Shown: positions 7,681-17,096 of the stretch, in pieces
Layout: the number at the start of each line of letters is the position of its first letter
How positions within the stretch are numbered: position 1 is the stretch's first letter
DNA from: Lachnospiraceae bacterium
GTDB taxonomy: Bacteria > Bacillota > Clostridia > Lachnospirales > Lachnospiraceae
Assembly: GCA_910575605.1 (NCBI GenBank)
Contig: CAJTEW010000016.1
Coordinates: forward strand, 1-64,000
DNA length: 64,000 nt
Reading direction: 5' to 3'
Position numbers and translations under genes: made by a program
The notes under the pieces: model-generated
What the model was told of the DNA's origin: nothing
Database searches by the model: none
What the model saw: only the letters and a program-made list of their open reading frames with translations

Positions 7681-9210
7681 TTACTCCTTCATAATTTTTG
7701 CCCGGATCTTCCACATTTTCTGCATATTTTTATAACCTGCAGTATATAGTTCATAGAACTTCATATATTTTTTGTGATTTTCCATATCCGGCTCATATAC
7801 CTTCTTTACCTTCACAATTTTCTCTACTGCATCCTGGTAACTCTCGAAAATTCCCTGTACCACTGCATTGTTAATGGCAACGCCTCTGGCACCAAGCTCT
7901 TCTCCTTCTACCGTGACAATCCTGCTCCCAAGTGCATCTGCAAACATCTGACACCATGCACTGCTGTTGGCGCCTCCGCCGCAAATGGTAATCTGTTCAA
8001 TCGGAAGGGGCATGTGCTGGTAGCAGTCAAGCATCGCAAATGCCACACCCTCGTAAGTTGCACGCACAATATCTGCCAGTGTATTGCGCACATTCAGCCC
8101 TGTGTAGCTTGCTCTTGCCCTGGAGTCTGTAAACGGAGCTCTTTCTCCCCCGGCCAGAAGATACGGATGGTACATTACGCCGTTTGAACCAATGGGAACC
8201 TCCTTAATCATATCCTCCATGTAAGCATATACATCCTTTCCCGCTGCTTCGGCGTTCTCCTTAACCTTTGTTCCCAGTGTCTTCAGGCACCATTCCAGAT
8301 TCGGTGTTCCTGCAAAAGAAGACATCAGGCGAAGCCATCTTCCTTCCATTACATGAGTAACCGTCATCCCTGACGGAATATCATCCATCAGCGGCTCATC
8401 AATTACCATCTCATGAAGAGCTGCTGTTCCCATAATCGAACAGCAATGTCCTTTTTCAATTACACCGCTTCCAAGAGCACAGGCACCTACATCCATTGGT
8501 CCTGAGGTTACGAGTACTTCCTCTGTCAGCCCCGTTTTTTCTGCCACCTCCGGAAGAATCTTATATGCATTTTCCTCTGCACTTTTAACAGGCGGATATT
8601 TCTCCCTGTATTTCTCAATGCCGCATAGAGCAAATGCCTCGTCAAGATAATCTCTTTTTCTCTGGTCTAAAAGGATTAACGACTGATCTGTCGCATCGGA
8701 TGTAATTTCTCCCGTAAATTTAAAGAAAAGATAATCCTTTAGATGAAGAAGCCACCTGCTCTTTTCAAGAGAATCCTTCTCATATTTCTCCATCCACCGT
8801 ACAATCCCGTTCTGGTTTCCCGTACACACCCAGGTCCCACATGCTTTAAAGAGCTTTTCACAGGTTCCGTCCTCAACCCATTTATCCACAAACTCAGCTG
8901 ATCTTCCGTCACAGAAACAGCAGCCTCTTCTTACCGGCTCCCCATTTTCGTCGACCATCCAGAGCCCGTCGCCCTGGGCAGTAATCCCCAGACCGATAAT
9001 GGCAGATGCATCTACCTTTGCGGCCACCTCTTTTACACACCTAAGCGCACTATCCCAGATTTCCAGCATATCCTCTTCATACTGATTCTCCTCCGGAAAA
9101 TATCCCTGAAGCGGAATTCCCTTTTTTGCTATTTCCTTTCCCTGTGTATCAAATAAGACCGCCTTAATCCCAGTTGTACCAGAATCTATTCCAATAATAT
9201 ATTTTTCCAT
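7681..9210 (-). CDS. FGGY-family carbohydrate kinase
   Basis: This 509-residue protein has the FGGY kinase ATPase fold. The N-terminal phosphate-1 motif is IIGIDSGTTGIKAVLFD, a central GDGLWMVDENG segment follows, and the C-terminal adenosine motif CGGGANSSAWCQMFAD is near residue 400. Length is normal for xylulo-, ribulo- or erythritol-type kinases. The ATG at 9210 is used because GAGGG lies five bases upstream; an earlier GTG at 9222 contains that ribosome site. It phosphorylates a ketose or polyol entering through the ABC transporter. The neighbouring TIM-barrel enzyme and class II aldolase suggest a ketose-1- or ketose-5-phosphate product; the exact sugar is unknown. Confidence 0.88.
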   Translation of the reverse strand: MEKYIIGIDSGTTGIKAVLFDTQGKEIAKKGIPLQGYFPEENQYEEDMLEIWDSALRCVKEVAAKVDASAIIGLGITAQGDGLWMVDENGEPVRRGCCFCDGRSAEFVDKWVEDGTCEKLFKACGTWVCTGNQNGIVRWMEKYEKDSLEKSRWLLHLKDYLFFKFTGEITSDATDQSLILLDQRKRDYLDEAFALCGIEKYREKYPPVKSAEENAYKILPEVAEKTGLTEEVLVTSGPMDVGACALGSGVIEKGHCCSIMGTAALHEMVIDEPLMDDIPSGMTVTHVMEGRWLRLMSSFAGTPNLEWCLKTLGTKVKENAEAAGKDVYAYMEDMIKEVPIGSNGVMYHPYLLAGGERAPFTDSRARASYTGLNVRNTLADIVRATYEGVAFAMLDCYQHMPLPIEQITICGGGANSSAWCQMFADALGSRIVTVEGEELGARGVAINNAVVQGIFESYQDAVEKIVKVKKVYEPDMENHKKYMKFYELYTAGYKNMQKMWKIRAKIMKE

Positions 9211-9225
9211 ATCAGCCCTCACATT

Positions 9226-10095
9226 CTAAAACAAACCTTTAATAAATGCCAGCGATTCCATAATCAGTTTGTCAAGATATGCGTCGTCCGCATCCTTTGG
9301 AAGCATGTCTCTCCATACATTTCCACCCTCTAAGGCTACCGACCCTCCGGTTCTTACAAGAGGTTCAAATGAAATACAACGGTTATAATTAATTGCCTTT
9401 AAAGCATCCACAACCTCCTGCCATGGAAGAAATCCCGGTCTTGGAGGCCGGCGGTTATTTGTTCCCATATGATAATGCCCCAGCTTGTTCCCGGCAATGC
9501 GTACTGCTTCAGCCAGGTCGTCCTCCTCAATCATGCCATGAAAAATATCGAGAAGGATATTGATGTTCGGATGATCTACCATATCGGCAAGCTTTCTTGC
9601 CTCTTCTGCTGTATTTAGCATATAGCTTTCAAAACGGTTTACAACCTCCATGTTCCAGCTGATATCATAATCAGCCGCACACCTTCCCACCTCTTTCAGT
9701 GATTTTGCCGCCTGCTCAAAGCTCTTCTCCTTGTCGATAGGCCTGTCAAACTTGCACCATGCCCCGTAATTAATTCCGGAAAAGTTATGGGCGCCAAGCC
9801 TTCCCCACGCCTCAATCAGGCGTTTTGATTTCTCAACAGCCGCCATTCTTCCTGCCTCGTCTGCCTGCGAAAGATCCTCCTCACGGCCAAATCCACCGGA
9901 AATATAGAGCTCCACATCATTTGCCCTGCACGCAGCCACAATCTCGTCGATTTCTGCCTGGGGCATGGTAAGGGTTCTTCCCCAGAAAATCTCCAGTCCG
10001 TCAAATCCGCATTTTCTTGCGCGTTCGATCATCTGCGGATAATCCGTTCCTTCCCAGTTCTTGCTCCAGTAACAATAACAGATACCAAATTTCAT
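9226..10095 (-). CDS. TIM-barrel sugar isomerase/epimerase (tagatose-3-epimerase-like)
   Basis: The 289-residue protein belongs to the xylose-isomerase-like TIM-barrel superfamily. Features are an N-terminal MKFGICYCYW strand, FDGLEIFWG, the metal-binding Glu in ISWNMEVVNR, Asp/His in INILLDIFHG, and ISFEPLV near the end. Members isomerise or epimerise free ketoses (D-allulose/tagatose 3-epimerases) or related substrates. AGGAGG six bases before the ATG at 10095 decides the start. It sits between the ABC permease and the kinase, so it probably acts on the imported sugar before phosphorylation. The substrate is not deducible here. Confidence 0.82.
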   Translation of the reverse strand: MKFGICYCYWSKNWEGTDYPQMIERARKCGFDGLEIFWGRTLTMPQAEIDEIVAACRANDVELYISGGFGREEDLSQADEAGRMAAVEKSKRLIEAWGRLGAHNFSGINYGAWCKFDRPIDKEKSFEQAAKSLKEVGRCAADYDISWNMEVVNRFESYMLNTAEEARKLADMVDHPNINILLDIFHGMIEEDDLAEAVRIAGNKLGHYHMGTNNRRPPRPGFLPWQEVVDALKAINYNRCISFEPLVRTGGSVALEGGNVWRDMLPKDADDAYLDKLIMESLAFIKGLF

Positions 10096-10108
10096 AGTTC
10101 CTTCCTCC

Positions 10109-11065
10109 TTATGCTTTACTATTTCTTCTTCTGATTGCATCGATTGAAACGGCAATAAGTACAACAATACCTGTCACAATCTGATCCCAATAAGAAGAGA
10201 TTCCCAAAAGACTGATACTAAATGATATAACACTCATAAGCAGGCCGCCGATAATAGTTCCGCCAATCCCACCGATTCCACCGTTCATGGAGGTCCCGCC
10301 CAGTACGGCCGCAGTAATAGACGGCATCGCCCAGTTCTCACCAATATTTACCTGTGAAGAAGCAAGACGCAGCACCATCAGCACACCTGCAAGTGAAGAG
10401 ATAAATCCTGTCAGGGCATAAACACCCATCTTTGTCCTGCTGCTCTGGATTCCAACAATTCTTGCCGCACTTTCATTTCCTCCTACCGCATAGATATGCC
10501 GGCCAAAAGATGTGTATTTAAGCATATACATAAGAATCGCTGCCAGCACCAGCATAATTACTGCCGGGTAAGGAAGAATTCCAAATAAAGAGCCTTGTCC
10601 AATGACCGTTACTGACGCCGGAATTCCCGTAAGCGGGATACCCTTTGTAGCAACATAAATGACTCCTTTATAAAGCGCGCTTGTGGCAAGGGTGACAATG
10701 AACGGAGTAAGGTTTAACGTACAGATAAAGATTCCATTCACCGCCCCCAGCAGGGCTCCTGACACCAATGCGATTAAAATAGCTAAAAATGGATTAATTC
10801 CTGCTACGGTCGTAAGCATTGCGAATATCATACTGCAGAGTCCCGCGATACTGGCAACAGATAAGTCAATACCGCCAAGCAGAAGTACTAGTGTCTGTGC
10901 AAAGCCAATAATAATCGTAAAGGATGCAGAACGGATAAATGTAGAAAGGTTGTATGCCGTATAAAAATGTCCCGTCAATATCTGTACTACAATTGTCATT
11001 AGAATTGTCACTATAAACACAGCGCCCGCCGTTGTCTTAATTGAATTTAACAGTTTATTTTTCAT
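10109..11065 (-). CDS. Sugar ABC transporter permease (CUT2, RbsC-like)
   Basis: The 318-residue protein is strongly hydrophobic with about eight to ten membrane helices. It has the RbsC-family signatures QTLVLLLGGIDLSVASIAGL near residue 60, AVGGNESAARIVGI near 195, and LGGTSMNGGIGGI near 255. It forms the membrane channel for the double-length ATPase encoded just upstream and the binding protein two genes upstream. A GAGGTA ribosome site precedes the ATG. Confidence 0.92.
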   Translation of the reverse strand: MKNKLLNSIKTTAGAVFIVTILMTIVVQILTGHFYTAYNLSTFIRSASFTIIIGFAQTLVLLLGGIDLSVASIAGLCSMIFAMLTTVAGINPFLAILIALVSGALLGAVNGIFICTLNLTPFIVTLATSALYKGVIYVATKGIPLTGIPASVTVIGQGSLFGILPYPAVIMLVLAAILMYMLKYTSFGRHIYAVGGNESAARIVGIQSSRTKMGVYALTGFISSLAGVLMVLRLASSQVNIGENWAMPSITAAVLGGTSMNGGIGGIGGTIIGGLLMSVISFSISLLGISSYWDQIVTGIVVLIAVSIDAIRRRNSKA

Positions 11066-11086
11066 GTCGTATCTACCTCATCCTTT

Positions 11087-12571
11087 CTAGTTCAGCGCAA
11101 CCTTCAGTAAGTCTTCTCTTGCCATATCCTCATCCGGCACCAGAACTCCCTTTAGTTTTCCCGCATTCATAATCATAATTCTATCTGCAATCGTAAGAAG
11201 CTCGTCCATTTCGGAGGATATGACGATAATCGTAATTCCCTTATCCGCCATCTCCCGGACAAGCTTATAAATCTCACCTTTAGCACGCACATCAATTCCC
11301 CTCGTAGGCTCATCCAGGATAAGAAGCTTTACTTTCTTTTCCATCCATCTTCCTAAAATGACCTTCTGCTGGTTTCCCCCGCTTAAATTTTTAATCAGCG
11401 TATCCGCATCCGGTGTCTTGATACGGAGAGCCTCGATATGATGTTGTGCAATCTCCTTTGCTTTAGCGAAATTAATTTTCCCGCCACTTTTTACCTTGTC
11501 GTAATTCAGCATCATAATGTTTTCACAGATAGAAAGCACTGCGAACATCCCCTGTTTTCTTCGTTCCTCCGGTACGAGCCCGATTCCACAGGCGATTGCC
11601 TCCGCCGGGGAATGAATATCGATCTCTGCTCCGTTTAGGAAAAGCTGTCCCTTCTCCTTCCTGGTAAGCCCATAAATACAGGAAAAAAGCTCCGTCCTGC
11701 CGGCTCCTACAAGGCCTGCCACTCCAAAAATCTCTCCCTTTTTAACCTCGAAGCTGATATCCTTAAATTCCCGGCCTCTTGAAAAATCCTTTACCTCAAG
11801 GAATACCTCGTCAGAAACTGTTCTTTCCACTCTCTGATTCTTCTCCACCTTCTGATTCGCCATATAATAAATCATCTCATCAATGGTAATATCCTTTGTA
11901 TCACACGCCTTTACAAATTTCCCGTCCCTCATAATTGTCACCCGGTCTGATATTTCCTGCACCTCATTCAGATGATGGGTAATGATAATAAGCGCTTTTC
12001 CCTCTTCCCTAAGCTTCCTTACATTTCGGAACAAATGCTCTGTCTCGTTTAAAGTAAGAGATGCTGTAGGCTCATCTAAAATAATAATATTAGAACCAAA
12101 CACAAGTGTCCTCGCTATGGAAACAAGCTGCTGATATGCGGCGCTTATATCTGAAACCCGGATTCCCGGATCAATATCCACCTCAAGCTTTTCCATCACT
12201 TCCTTTGCTTTTGCAGATGTCTGTTCCCAGTCCATTCTTCTCCCCTTTTTTTGATGAAGTCCCAAAAAAATATTTTCCGCAATAGACAGGTCAGGAACCA
12301 GATTTAACTCCTGCGGCACCATGCCGATTTTCTTCTGAAGTGCTTCATACGGTGATTTATTTTCTATTCTTTCTCCATTCAGAATAATCTCCCCGGAATC
12401 CGGCTGCAAAATTCCCATCAGTACATTCATCAGGGTGCTTTTTCCCGCGCCATTCTCTCCAATCAGAGCCATCACCTCTCCGGCCTTAAGATTAAAGTCT
12501 ACATGATCAAGGGCAAGTGTTCCTGGAAATTGCTTGACAATCTGATTCATGCTTAATAGATACTCTGTCAT
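11087..12571 (-). CDS. Sugar ABC transporter ATPase (CUT2, RbsA-like)
   Basis: The 494-residue protein contains two ABC domains. The first has Walker A GENGAGKST near residue 40, Walker B IIILDEPTAS and a degenerate signature region. The second has GLVGAGRTE in place of a normal Walker A, signature LSGGNQQK and Walker B LLILDEPTRG. This duplicated, asymmetric form is characteristic of ribose/galactose-type importers. The ATG at 12571 follows GGAGG; an upstream in-frame extension runs through an intergenic hairpin and is rejected. Confidence 0.93.
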   Translation of the reverse strand: MTEYLLSMNQIVKQFPGTLALDHVDFNLKAGEVMALIGENGAGKSTLMNVLMGILQPDSGEIILNGERIENKSPYEALQKKIGMVPQELNLVPDLSIAENIFLGLHQKKGRRMDWEQTSAKAKEVMEKLEVDIDPGIRVSDISAAYQQLVSIARTLVFGSNIIILDEPTASLTLNETEHLFRNVRKLREEGKALIIITHHLNEVQEISDRVTIMRDGKFVKACDTKDITIDEMIYYMANQKVEKNQRVERTVSDEVFLEVKDFSRGREFKDISFEVKKGEIFGVAGLVGAGRTELFSCIYGLTRKEKGQLFLNGAEIDIHSPAEAIACGIGLVPEERRKQGMFAVLSICENIMMLNYDKVKSGGKINFAKAKEIAQHHIEALRIKTPDADTLIKNLSGGNQQKVILGRWMEKKVKLLILDEPTRGIDVRAKGEIYKLVREMADKGITIIVISSEMDELLTIADRIMIMNAGKLKGVLVPDEDMAREDLLKVALN

Positions 12572-12590
12572 GAACTTCCTCCTTTTTTGA

Positions 12591-12616
12591 AATTCCCCGC
12601 CAAAAGGCGGGGAATT
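12591..12616 (-). other. Intergenic hairpin between binding-protein and ATPase genes
   Basis: An 11-base perfect stem (AATTCCCCGCC with GGCGGGGAATT) closes a four-base loop. It has no T-run, so full termination is unlikely. Such hairpins after a binding-protein gene commonly protect or attenuate the transcript so that binding protein exceeds transporter; this role is inferred. Confidence 0.7.
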
Positions 12617-12650
12617 AATCACAGCATTATAATTATTTGCAGTAACATTC

Positions 12651-13742
12651 TTAATATAATTTATCAAGATATTCCTGGGCATCCTCCGGATATACAATTG
12701 TTGTCTGCTCTTCTGTCTGCTCCGGATATGTATCGCTTCCGGCCTCTTTTCCATCAGCAATCATGATTGCAACCTGAATAGTATCAAATCCCATCTTGAA
12801 GCAGTCCTGCACGCCAAGTGCCTGGATTACTCCGTCTCTTAAATACTCAAGGGCGCGCTTGTCATGATCCATACCTACGATTACAATATCTTTTTCCTTT
12901 CCTGCATCAACAACTGCCTGCGCTGCTCCGATAGGATTGCTCATATTATTACAGAAAATACCTTTGAGGTCCGGATATTTTTGAAGGAAGCCTTCTGTAA
13001 AAGTCAGAGCATTTTCTACAGAGTCATTATCATTCTGAATCTCTACTACCTCAATATCCGGATATTTTTTCATGACATCCTTAAATCCTGCGATACGGTC
13101 CTCATGGCACGGCGCTCCGATTGTTCCTGCAAGAGCTGCCACCTGTCCTTTATAATCAATCTTCTCTGCAAGAATCTCCGCAAGGTCTGCACCATCCTGA
13201 TAGTTGTGTGTATTACCTACATATGCAATACGCTTACAGCCATCTTCCTTTGTAGCATCTGAGCTTGAAAAGGTCATAATCTTATGGCCCTGATCAATCA
13301 AGTTGTTAATGGTCGGTGTAACAATCTCAATGTCATTTACATCTACGCCGATAACATCAAAGTCGCGTCCTGCTGCTTCCTCCAGTCTGTTTACCTGGTC
13401 AATAGCATCTGGCGCCGGAGGCGCAACATATTCATAATTAATAGTAATTCCCTTATCCGCATACTGCTCCTGTGCTTCCTCTAATCCTAGGCCGACTGCA
13501 TCCCACCATGCATGAACCAGCTTGTATGTAAAATAGAAATTATATTCTTTTTTCTCTGGCTCATAATCGCCTAATACTAGTTCAGAACCTTCATCCTCCT
13601 TCAGCTCAATCGCGCCTTCGGTACTCTCTTTCTTCTCTTCCTTTTTCTCCCCATCGGAATCTCCGGATCCGGCACAACCTACTACCAGACCGGCCGTCAT
13701 TGCTACACATAATAACACGCTAATGATCTTCTTTTTCATCAT
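12651..13742 (-). CDS. Sugar-binding lipoprotein of CUT2 ABC transporter
   Basis: The 363-residue protein starts with a lipoprotein signal peptide (KKKIISVLLCVAMTAG, lipobox VVGCAG with Cys near residue 23), followed by an acidic linker. The rest is a periplasmic-binding-protein-like fold of the ribose/LacI type, with GVDVNDIEIVTPTINNLIDQ, IVGMDHDKRALEYLRDG and a C-terminal YPEDAQEYLDKLY. It captures the sugar outside the cell. GGAGGG precedes two adjacent ATG codons; either could be the start. It is the first gene of the operon, directly behind a strong promoter. Confidence 0.92.
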   Translation of the reverse strand: MMKKKIISVLLCVAMTAGLVVGCAGSGDSDGEKKEEKKESTEGAIELKEDEGSELVLGDYEPEKKEYNFYFTYKLVHAWWDAVGLGLEEAQEQYADKGITINYEYVAPPAPDAIDQVNRLEEAAGRDFDVIGVDVNDIEIVTPTINNLIDQGHKIMTFSSSDATKEDGCKRIAYVGNTHNYQDGADLAEILAEKIDYKGQVAALAGTIGAPCHEDRIAGFKDVMKKYPDIEVVEIQNDNDSVENALTFTEGFLQKYPDLKGIFCNNMSNPIGAAQAVVDAGKEKDIVIVGMDHDKRALEYLRDGVIQALGVQDCFKMGFDTIQVAIMIADGKEAGSDTYPEQTEEQTTIVYPEDAQEYLDKLY

Positions 13743-13826
13743 ATTACCCTCCTTGTACTTTTGTTTTTACAAACGCTTCCGTTACGTTCGAAATAAAACG
13801 TTTGTGTTTTCGTGTTTTATAGTTTT

Positions 13827-13855
13827 ATTTTAAGTTATATTGTTTTGTTTGTCAA
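13827..13855 (-). promoter_or_regulatory. Promoter of the CUT2 sugar operon
   Basis: On the minus strand a perfect -35 TTGACA (13850-13855) and a -10 TAAAAT (13827-13832) are spaced by 17 bases. The spacer holds AAAACAATATAA, repeated upstream of the microcompartment promoter. Downstream an AAACG/CGTTT-rich stretch with partial symmetry (about 13770-13805) may hold an operator. Confidence 0.75.
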
Positions 13856-13933
13856 CATGTAGTTTCATTATTTTAAAATTAATATTTCGTTTATATTTCG
13901 TTTTGACAAAAATATATAATAGAATAATTACAG

Positions 13934-13966
13934 GGAGGCCTGTGACTCGGCGAGTCACAGGCCTCC
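13934..13966 (-). terminator. Terminator-like hairpin after the alcohol dehydrogenase gene
   Basis: A perfect 13-base stem (GGAGGCCTGTGAC with GTCACAGGCCTCC) closes a seven-base loop just downstream of the last microcompartment gene. The following minus-strand sequence is T-rich but lacks a clean run, so termination may be partial. It separates the operon from the CUT2 promoter. Confidence 0.65.
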
Positions 13967-14008
13967 TTGTTCATGACTATCTATTAGCCGACAGCCCCCT
14001 CCAATCCA

Positions 14009-15175
14009 CTAACTTTTATGTTCGAAAGCTCTTCTGTACACCTCAACAACCTGACTCTTTGCCGGCATAAAAAAATTATCCTTCATACATACATCCCGCA
14101 TCGCTGTTTCTGCCAATGTCTCATAATCTAACATGCCTGTACCAAGCTCCTTAAGGCTTTCTGGCAATGACAGACTATGCGATAAATCTCTTATAAACCT
14201 TGTACATGCATGGACTAGATCCTCACCCTGCATACACCTGTACGAAGGAATCCCTAGTGCCTGCGCTACCTTCTTAAAACGCTCTGCCATTTCAGGAAAT
14301 GATCCGTTAAATTCCATGACATAGGGCAGTAGTACTGCATTACATACCCCATGGGGCAGATTCAACATGCCGCCTAAGGCATGCGCCATTGCATGAACCA
14401 TTCCGAGGCCCGAGTTAGAAAATGCCATTCCGGCCGTGTACTCTGCATAAGCCATCATTTCTCTTGCCTCTTCATCAGATCCGTTTTGATATGCCCGGGG
14501 AAGGTAGTCTTTAATAGCTGTAATTGCCCACATTGCATCCTTGTCTGTAATCGGAACTGCCTTTTTTGAAAGTACTGCTTCGATTGCGTGAGTCATAGCA
14601 TCCATTCCGGTTGCTGCAGTAAGTTTTGGGGGCATTGTCATCATGAAATCTATGTCATTTACTGCAATGCTGACCATACAGTTCGAATCTACCATACACA
14701 TTTTTGAATAGCGCTCGGGATCTGTCACAATATAAAAGGCCGTCACCTCAGAACCTGTGCCTGCAGTTGTATTTACTGCAACAATAGGGATTCCTTTTCT
14801 TTTAGACTTATTTACACCCTCATACTCCTCCACTCTTCCGCCGTTTTCCAGTACAATACTAACTGCTTTTGCCGTATCAATGGCGGAGCCACCGCCTACT
14901 GCCACAAGAAAATCTACCTGAAGGGTCTTTGCCGCATGCAGACATTCATTTACAATCATAACAGTCGGATTTGGCTGCACTAAATAATAGATGGCATATT
15001 CGGCCTCGGCCTCTAAAAGTCGTTCCCCGACCTTATCTGCTGCGCCGCTTTTATATAAAAAGCTGTCCGTAATAATCAGTCCCCTTTTTACACCTCTTTT
15101 TTTTAATTCCTCAGGCAGAAGGGAGATAGAGCCTTTGCCAAAGAAGCTGACTCCTACTGCATTACTTCTTTCCAT
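14009..15175 (-). CDS. Iron-containing alcohol dehydrogenase (lactaldehyde/propanol type)
   Basis: The 388-residue protein is a type III Fe-dependent alcohol dehydrogenase. It has the NAD-binding GGGSAIDTAK near residue 93 and metal ligands in GMDAMTHAIEA (Asp, His), GMVHAMAHALGG (His) and LPHGVCNAVLLPY (His). In microcompartments such enzymes reduce part of the aldehyde to alcohol and regenerate NAD+ for the acylating dehydrogenase. Here the likely reaction is lactaldehyde to 1,2-propanediol, an inference from the aldolase upstream. The ATG at 15175 has GAGGTG eight bases upstream. It is the last gene of the operon and shows no clear encapsulation helix. Confidence 0.88.
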   Translation of the reverse strand: MERSNAVGVSFFGKGSISLLPEELKKRGVKRGLIITDSFLYKSGAADKVGERLLEAEAEYAIYYLVQPNPTVMIVNECLHAAKTLQVDFLVAVGGGSAIDTAKAVSIVLENGGRVEEYEGVNKSKRKGIPIVAVNTTAGTGSEVTAFYIVTDPERYSKMCMVDSNCMVSIAVNDIDFMMTMPPKLTAATGMDAMTHAIEAVLSKKAVPITDKDAMWAITAIKDYLPRAYQNGSDEEAREMMAYAEYTAGMAFSNSGLGMVHAMAHALGGMLNLPHGVCNAVLLPYVMEFNGSFPEMAERFKKVAQALGIPSYRCMQGEDLVHACTRFIRDLSHSLSLPESLKELGTGMLDYETLAETAMRDVCMKDNFFMPAKSQVVEVYRRAFEHKS

Positions 15176-15209
15176 GTCTTTCACACCTCACTTTATCATG
15201 CCCTACATC

Positions 15210-15470
15210 TTATTTCCCTGTCTGGGGCGGGGCATCCACAATGCCTACAATATAAGCGTCAATCGGCGCCGCCTTATCTAGGGCATGCTGAGTTGTCTCA
15301 TCAGTTGTGACAAGAACCAGCTCACCGATTCCAGCGCCAATGGAATCTGCCGCTACAAAAATATTCTTTTTATTTCCATAATACGGCTCCACAAGCAAAA
15401 GCTTAAACCCTATCAAATTACTGCACTTTCTCGTAGAAACTATAGTCCCCTTTACCGTCCCGATAATCAT
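15210..15470 (-). CDS. Microcompartment vertex protein BMC-P (EutN/CcmL family)
   Basis: The 86-residue protein begins MIIGTVKGTIVSTRK and contains FVAADSIGAGIGELVLVT and PIDAYIVGIVD, the standard layout of the EutN/CcmL pentamer that caps the shell vertices. The start at 15470 overlaps the PduL stop as ATGA and is preceded by GGAAGGGG. Only one BMC-P gene is present. Confidence 0.9.
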   Translation of the reverse strand: MIIGTVKGTIVSTRKCSNLIGFKLLLVEPYYGNKKNIFVAADSIGAGIGELVLVTTDETTQHALDKAAPIDAYIVGIVDAPPQTGK

Positions 15471-16120
15471 ATGGCCCCTTCCTTCCTCATACTCACCCAC
15501 TGCCCTTGGGTAAGCTGAAACGCATTGGCATCGTCTGTGTCCACATGGAAATCCAGTCTTGCATTCTTACTGACTCTTATTACCACATTATTTAATCTTC
15601 CCCCCTTTGGTCCCTTGACATAGACACATACCCGCTCCTTGTCTAAAACTCCAAACCATCTGGCATCCTCCGGAGTCATGTGGATATGCCTGTCAGCAAT
15701 AATAACACCCTTCTTAAGCATTACCTCACCTCTGGGTCCCCCTATGAGAAGCCCTGGTGTTCCTTCTACATCTCCGGAGGTCCTCACAGGAGGCATAACG
15801 CCCAGACTCCTGCTGTCACTGGCTGACAGCTCCACCTGCGTATCCATTCTCTCCGGACCAAGAATTCTTACTTTCTCAAGCTCTCCCTTCGGGCCGATTA
15901 AAGACACCTGCTCCGCACATGCAAACTGGTTTTTCTGGCTTAAATTTTTCAGTGGAGTAAGCCTGTATCCCCTGCCAAACAAAAGCTCCACATGTTCTCT
16001 TGCAAGGTGGACATGTCTGGCCGAAACCCCGACTGGAACCTGAAAGGGATCTTCACTAAACAGTATTAGATTTTCTTTAACTCGTGTTGTTATTTTTTCA
16101 ATCAGTTCCTCTGTGTCCAC
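15467..16120 (-). CDS. pduL: PduL-type phosphate propanoyltransferase
   Basis: This 217-residue protein has the two PduL domains with zinc-binding histidine motifs, VGVSARHVHLAREHVE near residue 28 and ADRHIHMTPEDARWFGV near residue 140. It converts acyl-CoA and phosphate to acyl-phosphate, recycling CoA inside the shell and allowing later ATP formation. The N-terminal helix (MDTEELIEKITTRVKENL) resembles an encapsulation peptide. The start is GTG, eight bases after GGAG. With the acylating dehydrogenase encoded upstream it would turn lactaldehyde into lactyl-phosphate, if lactaldehyde is the core substrate. Confidence 0.92.
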   Translation of the reverse strand: MDTEELIEKITTRVKENLILFSEDPFQVPVGVSARHVHLAREHVELLFGRGYRLTPLKNLSQKNQFACAEQVSLIGPKGELEKVRILGPERMDTQVELSASDSRSLGVMPPVRTSGDVEGTPGLLIGGPRGEVMLKKGVIIADRHIHMTPEDARWFGVLDKERVCVYVKGPKGGRLNNVVIRVSKNARLDFHVDTDDANAFQLTQGQWVSMRKEGAI

Positions 16121-16143
16121 TGTTCTGACTCCTTAGCTTTTTC

Positions 16144-16446
16144 TTATTTAATAAAAGGGAGGATCTCTCCGACAGAGCTGTGGGGCCTTGGAATGACATG
16201 AGCTGCCACAAGCTCGCCGATTCTGGACGCTGCCTCCTGCCCCGCTTCAGTAGCAGCCTTTACCGCACCTACATCTCCCTGTACCATAACTGTTACTAAA
16301 CCGGATCCAATCTTCTCTGTTCCTACAAGCTCCACATCTGCTGATTTCAGCATCGCATCAGCTGCCTCAATCGACGCTGTAAGACCTCTTGTCTCAATCA
16401 TTCCTAATGCAAGCATACCTCTCTTTACTCCTGTTGTTTCTGCCAT
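16144..16446 (-). CDS. Microcompartment hexamer shell protein BMC-H
   Basis: The 100-residue protein is a single BMC domain ([20 protein letters not shown] near the start; [20 protein letters not shown] at the end), the PduA/EutM type that forms the flat facets of the shell. Its start overlaps the end of the BMC-T gene by 22 bases. It is the only BMC-H gene here, so the shell must be simple. Confidence 0.94.
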   Translation of the reverse strand: MAETTGVKRGMLALGMIETRGLTASIEAADAMLKSADVELVGTEKIGSGLVTVMVQGDVGAVKAATEAGQEAASRIGELVAAHVIPRPHSSVGEILPFIK

Positions 16447-17078
16447 TTCACTTCGTCCTCCTTTTTATCCTTTTTATTCATATTCAAAATTCTTTTAATT
16501 TCCGGGTGCGGATTGCATATCACAACCGCAATTTTAATATTTTGTTTTCCAATGAGCCGGCCTGCTTCCTTTACTGTTTCTACAGCCACCTGTACATCCG
16601 AAGTTTTTCCCGCCAATACCGTATGACAGACTTTTCCGCCAAGCTTTTTATGACAGCTTACAATTTCCACCTCTGCCGCCTTTAATGCCCGGTCAAGCGC
16701 CACTACTGTATTTATAAAATAGCTGATTTCCAGAACCCCTATTGCAGCAATCTTTTTCCCCTCTGTTCTATTTAATTTAGCCTTTGTTATCCGCGATAGC
16801 CTTATCGTCCCTTCAAAAGGGCATTCAATTACTTCCGTCAGTACATCCTCTGGATTCACAAGCTCCAGAGCCGCAAGTCTTGCGTACTCACACGCTGTTT
16901 TTACGTCATCTGTCCTGCCTTCGAACTTCGCCTGTGCTGTAAGCGGGATAAAAGCACTGGCATCCTTTGGATTAATGGTATCTATACCAATAATTCTTAC
17001 TGCTGCCGCCTTGCACGCTCTGTCCATCGCATACAGCACCGTACCATAGCCGGCACACTCCAGATAACCTACTGCCAC
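16425..17078 (-). CDS. Microcompartment tandem-domain shell protein BMC-T
   Basis: The 217-residue protein has two BMC folds: one from [19 protein letters not shown] (about 4-95) and one from [23 protein letters not shown] (about 110-195). BMC-T proteins form pseudohexamers whose pores can pass larger molecules or electrons. The C-terminal tail (about 195-217) is Lys/Glu-rich and lies beyond the second domain. Whether a pore Fe-S cluster is present as in PduT is not evident. It lies between the aldehyde dehydrogenase and BMC-H genes. Confidence 0.88.
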   Translation of the reverse strand: MAVGYLECAGYGTVLYAMDRACKAAAVRIIGIDTINPKDASAFIPLTAQAKFEGRTDDVKTACEYARLAALELVNPEDVLTEVIECPFEGTIRLSRITKAKLNRTEGKKIAAIGVLEISYFINTVVALDRALKAAEVEIVSCHKKLGGKVCHTVLAGKTSDVQVAVETVKEAGRLIGKQNIKIAVVICNPHPEIKRILNMNKKDKKEDEVKWQKQQE

Positions 17079-17096
17079 TTATACCACTCACCTCTC

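Noticed and set aside
9226-10095. The TIM-barrel protein as a NanA-type lyase
   Set aside because: Its motifs are those of the xylose-isomerase-like superfamily, not of the dihydrodipicolinate synthase/NanA family.
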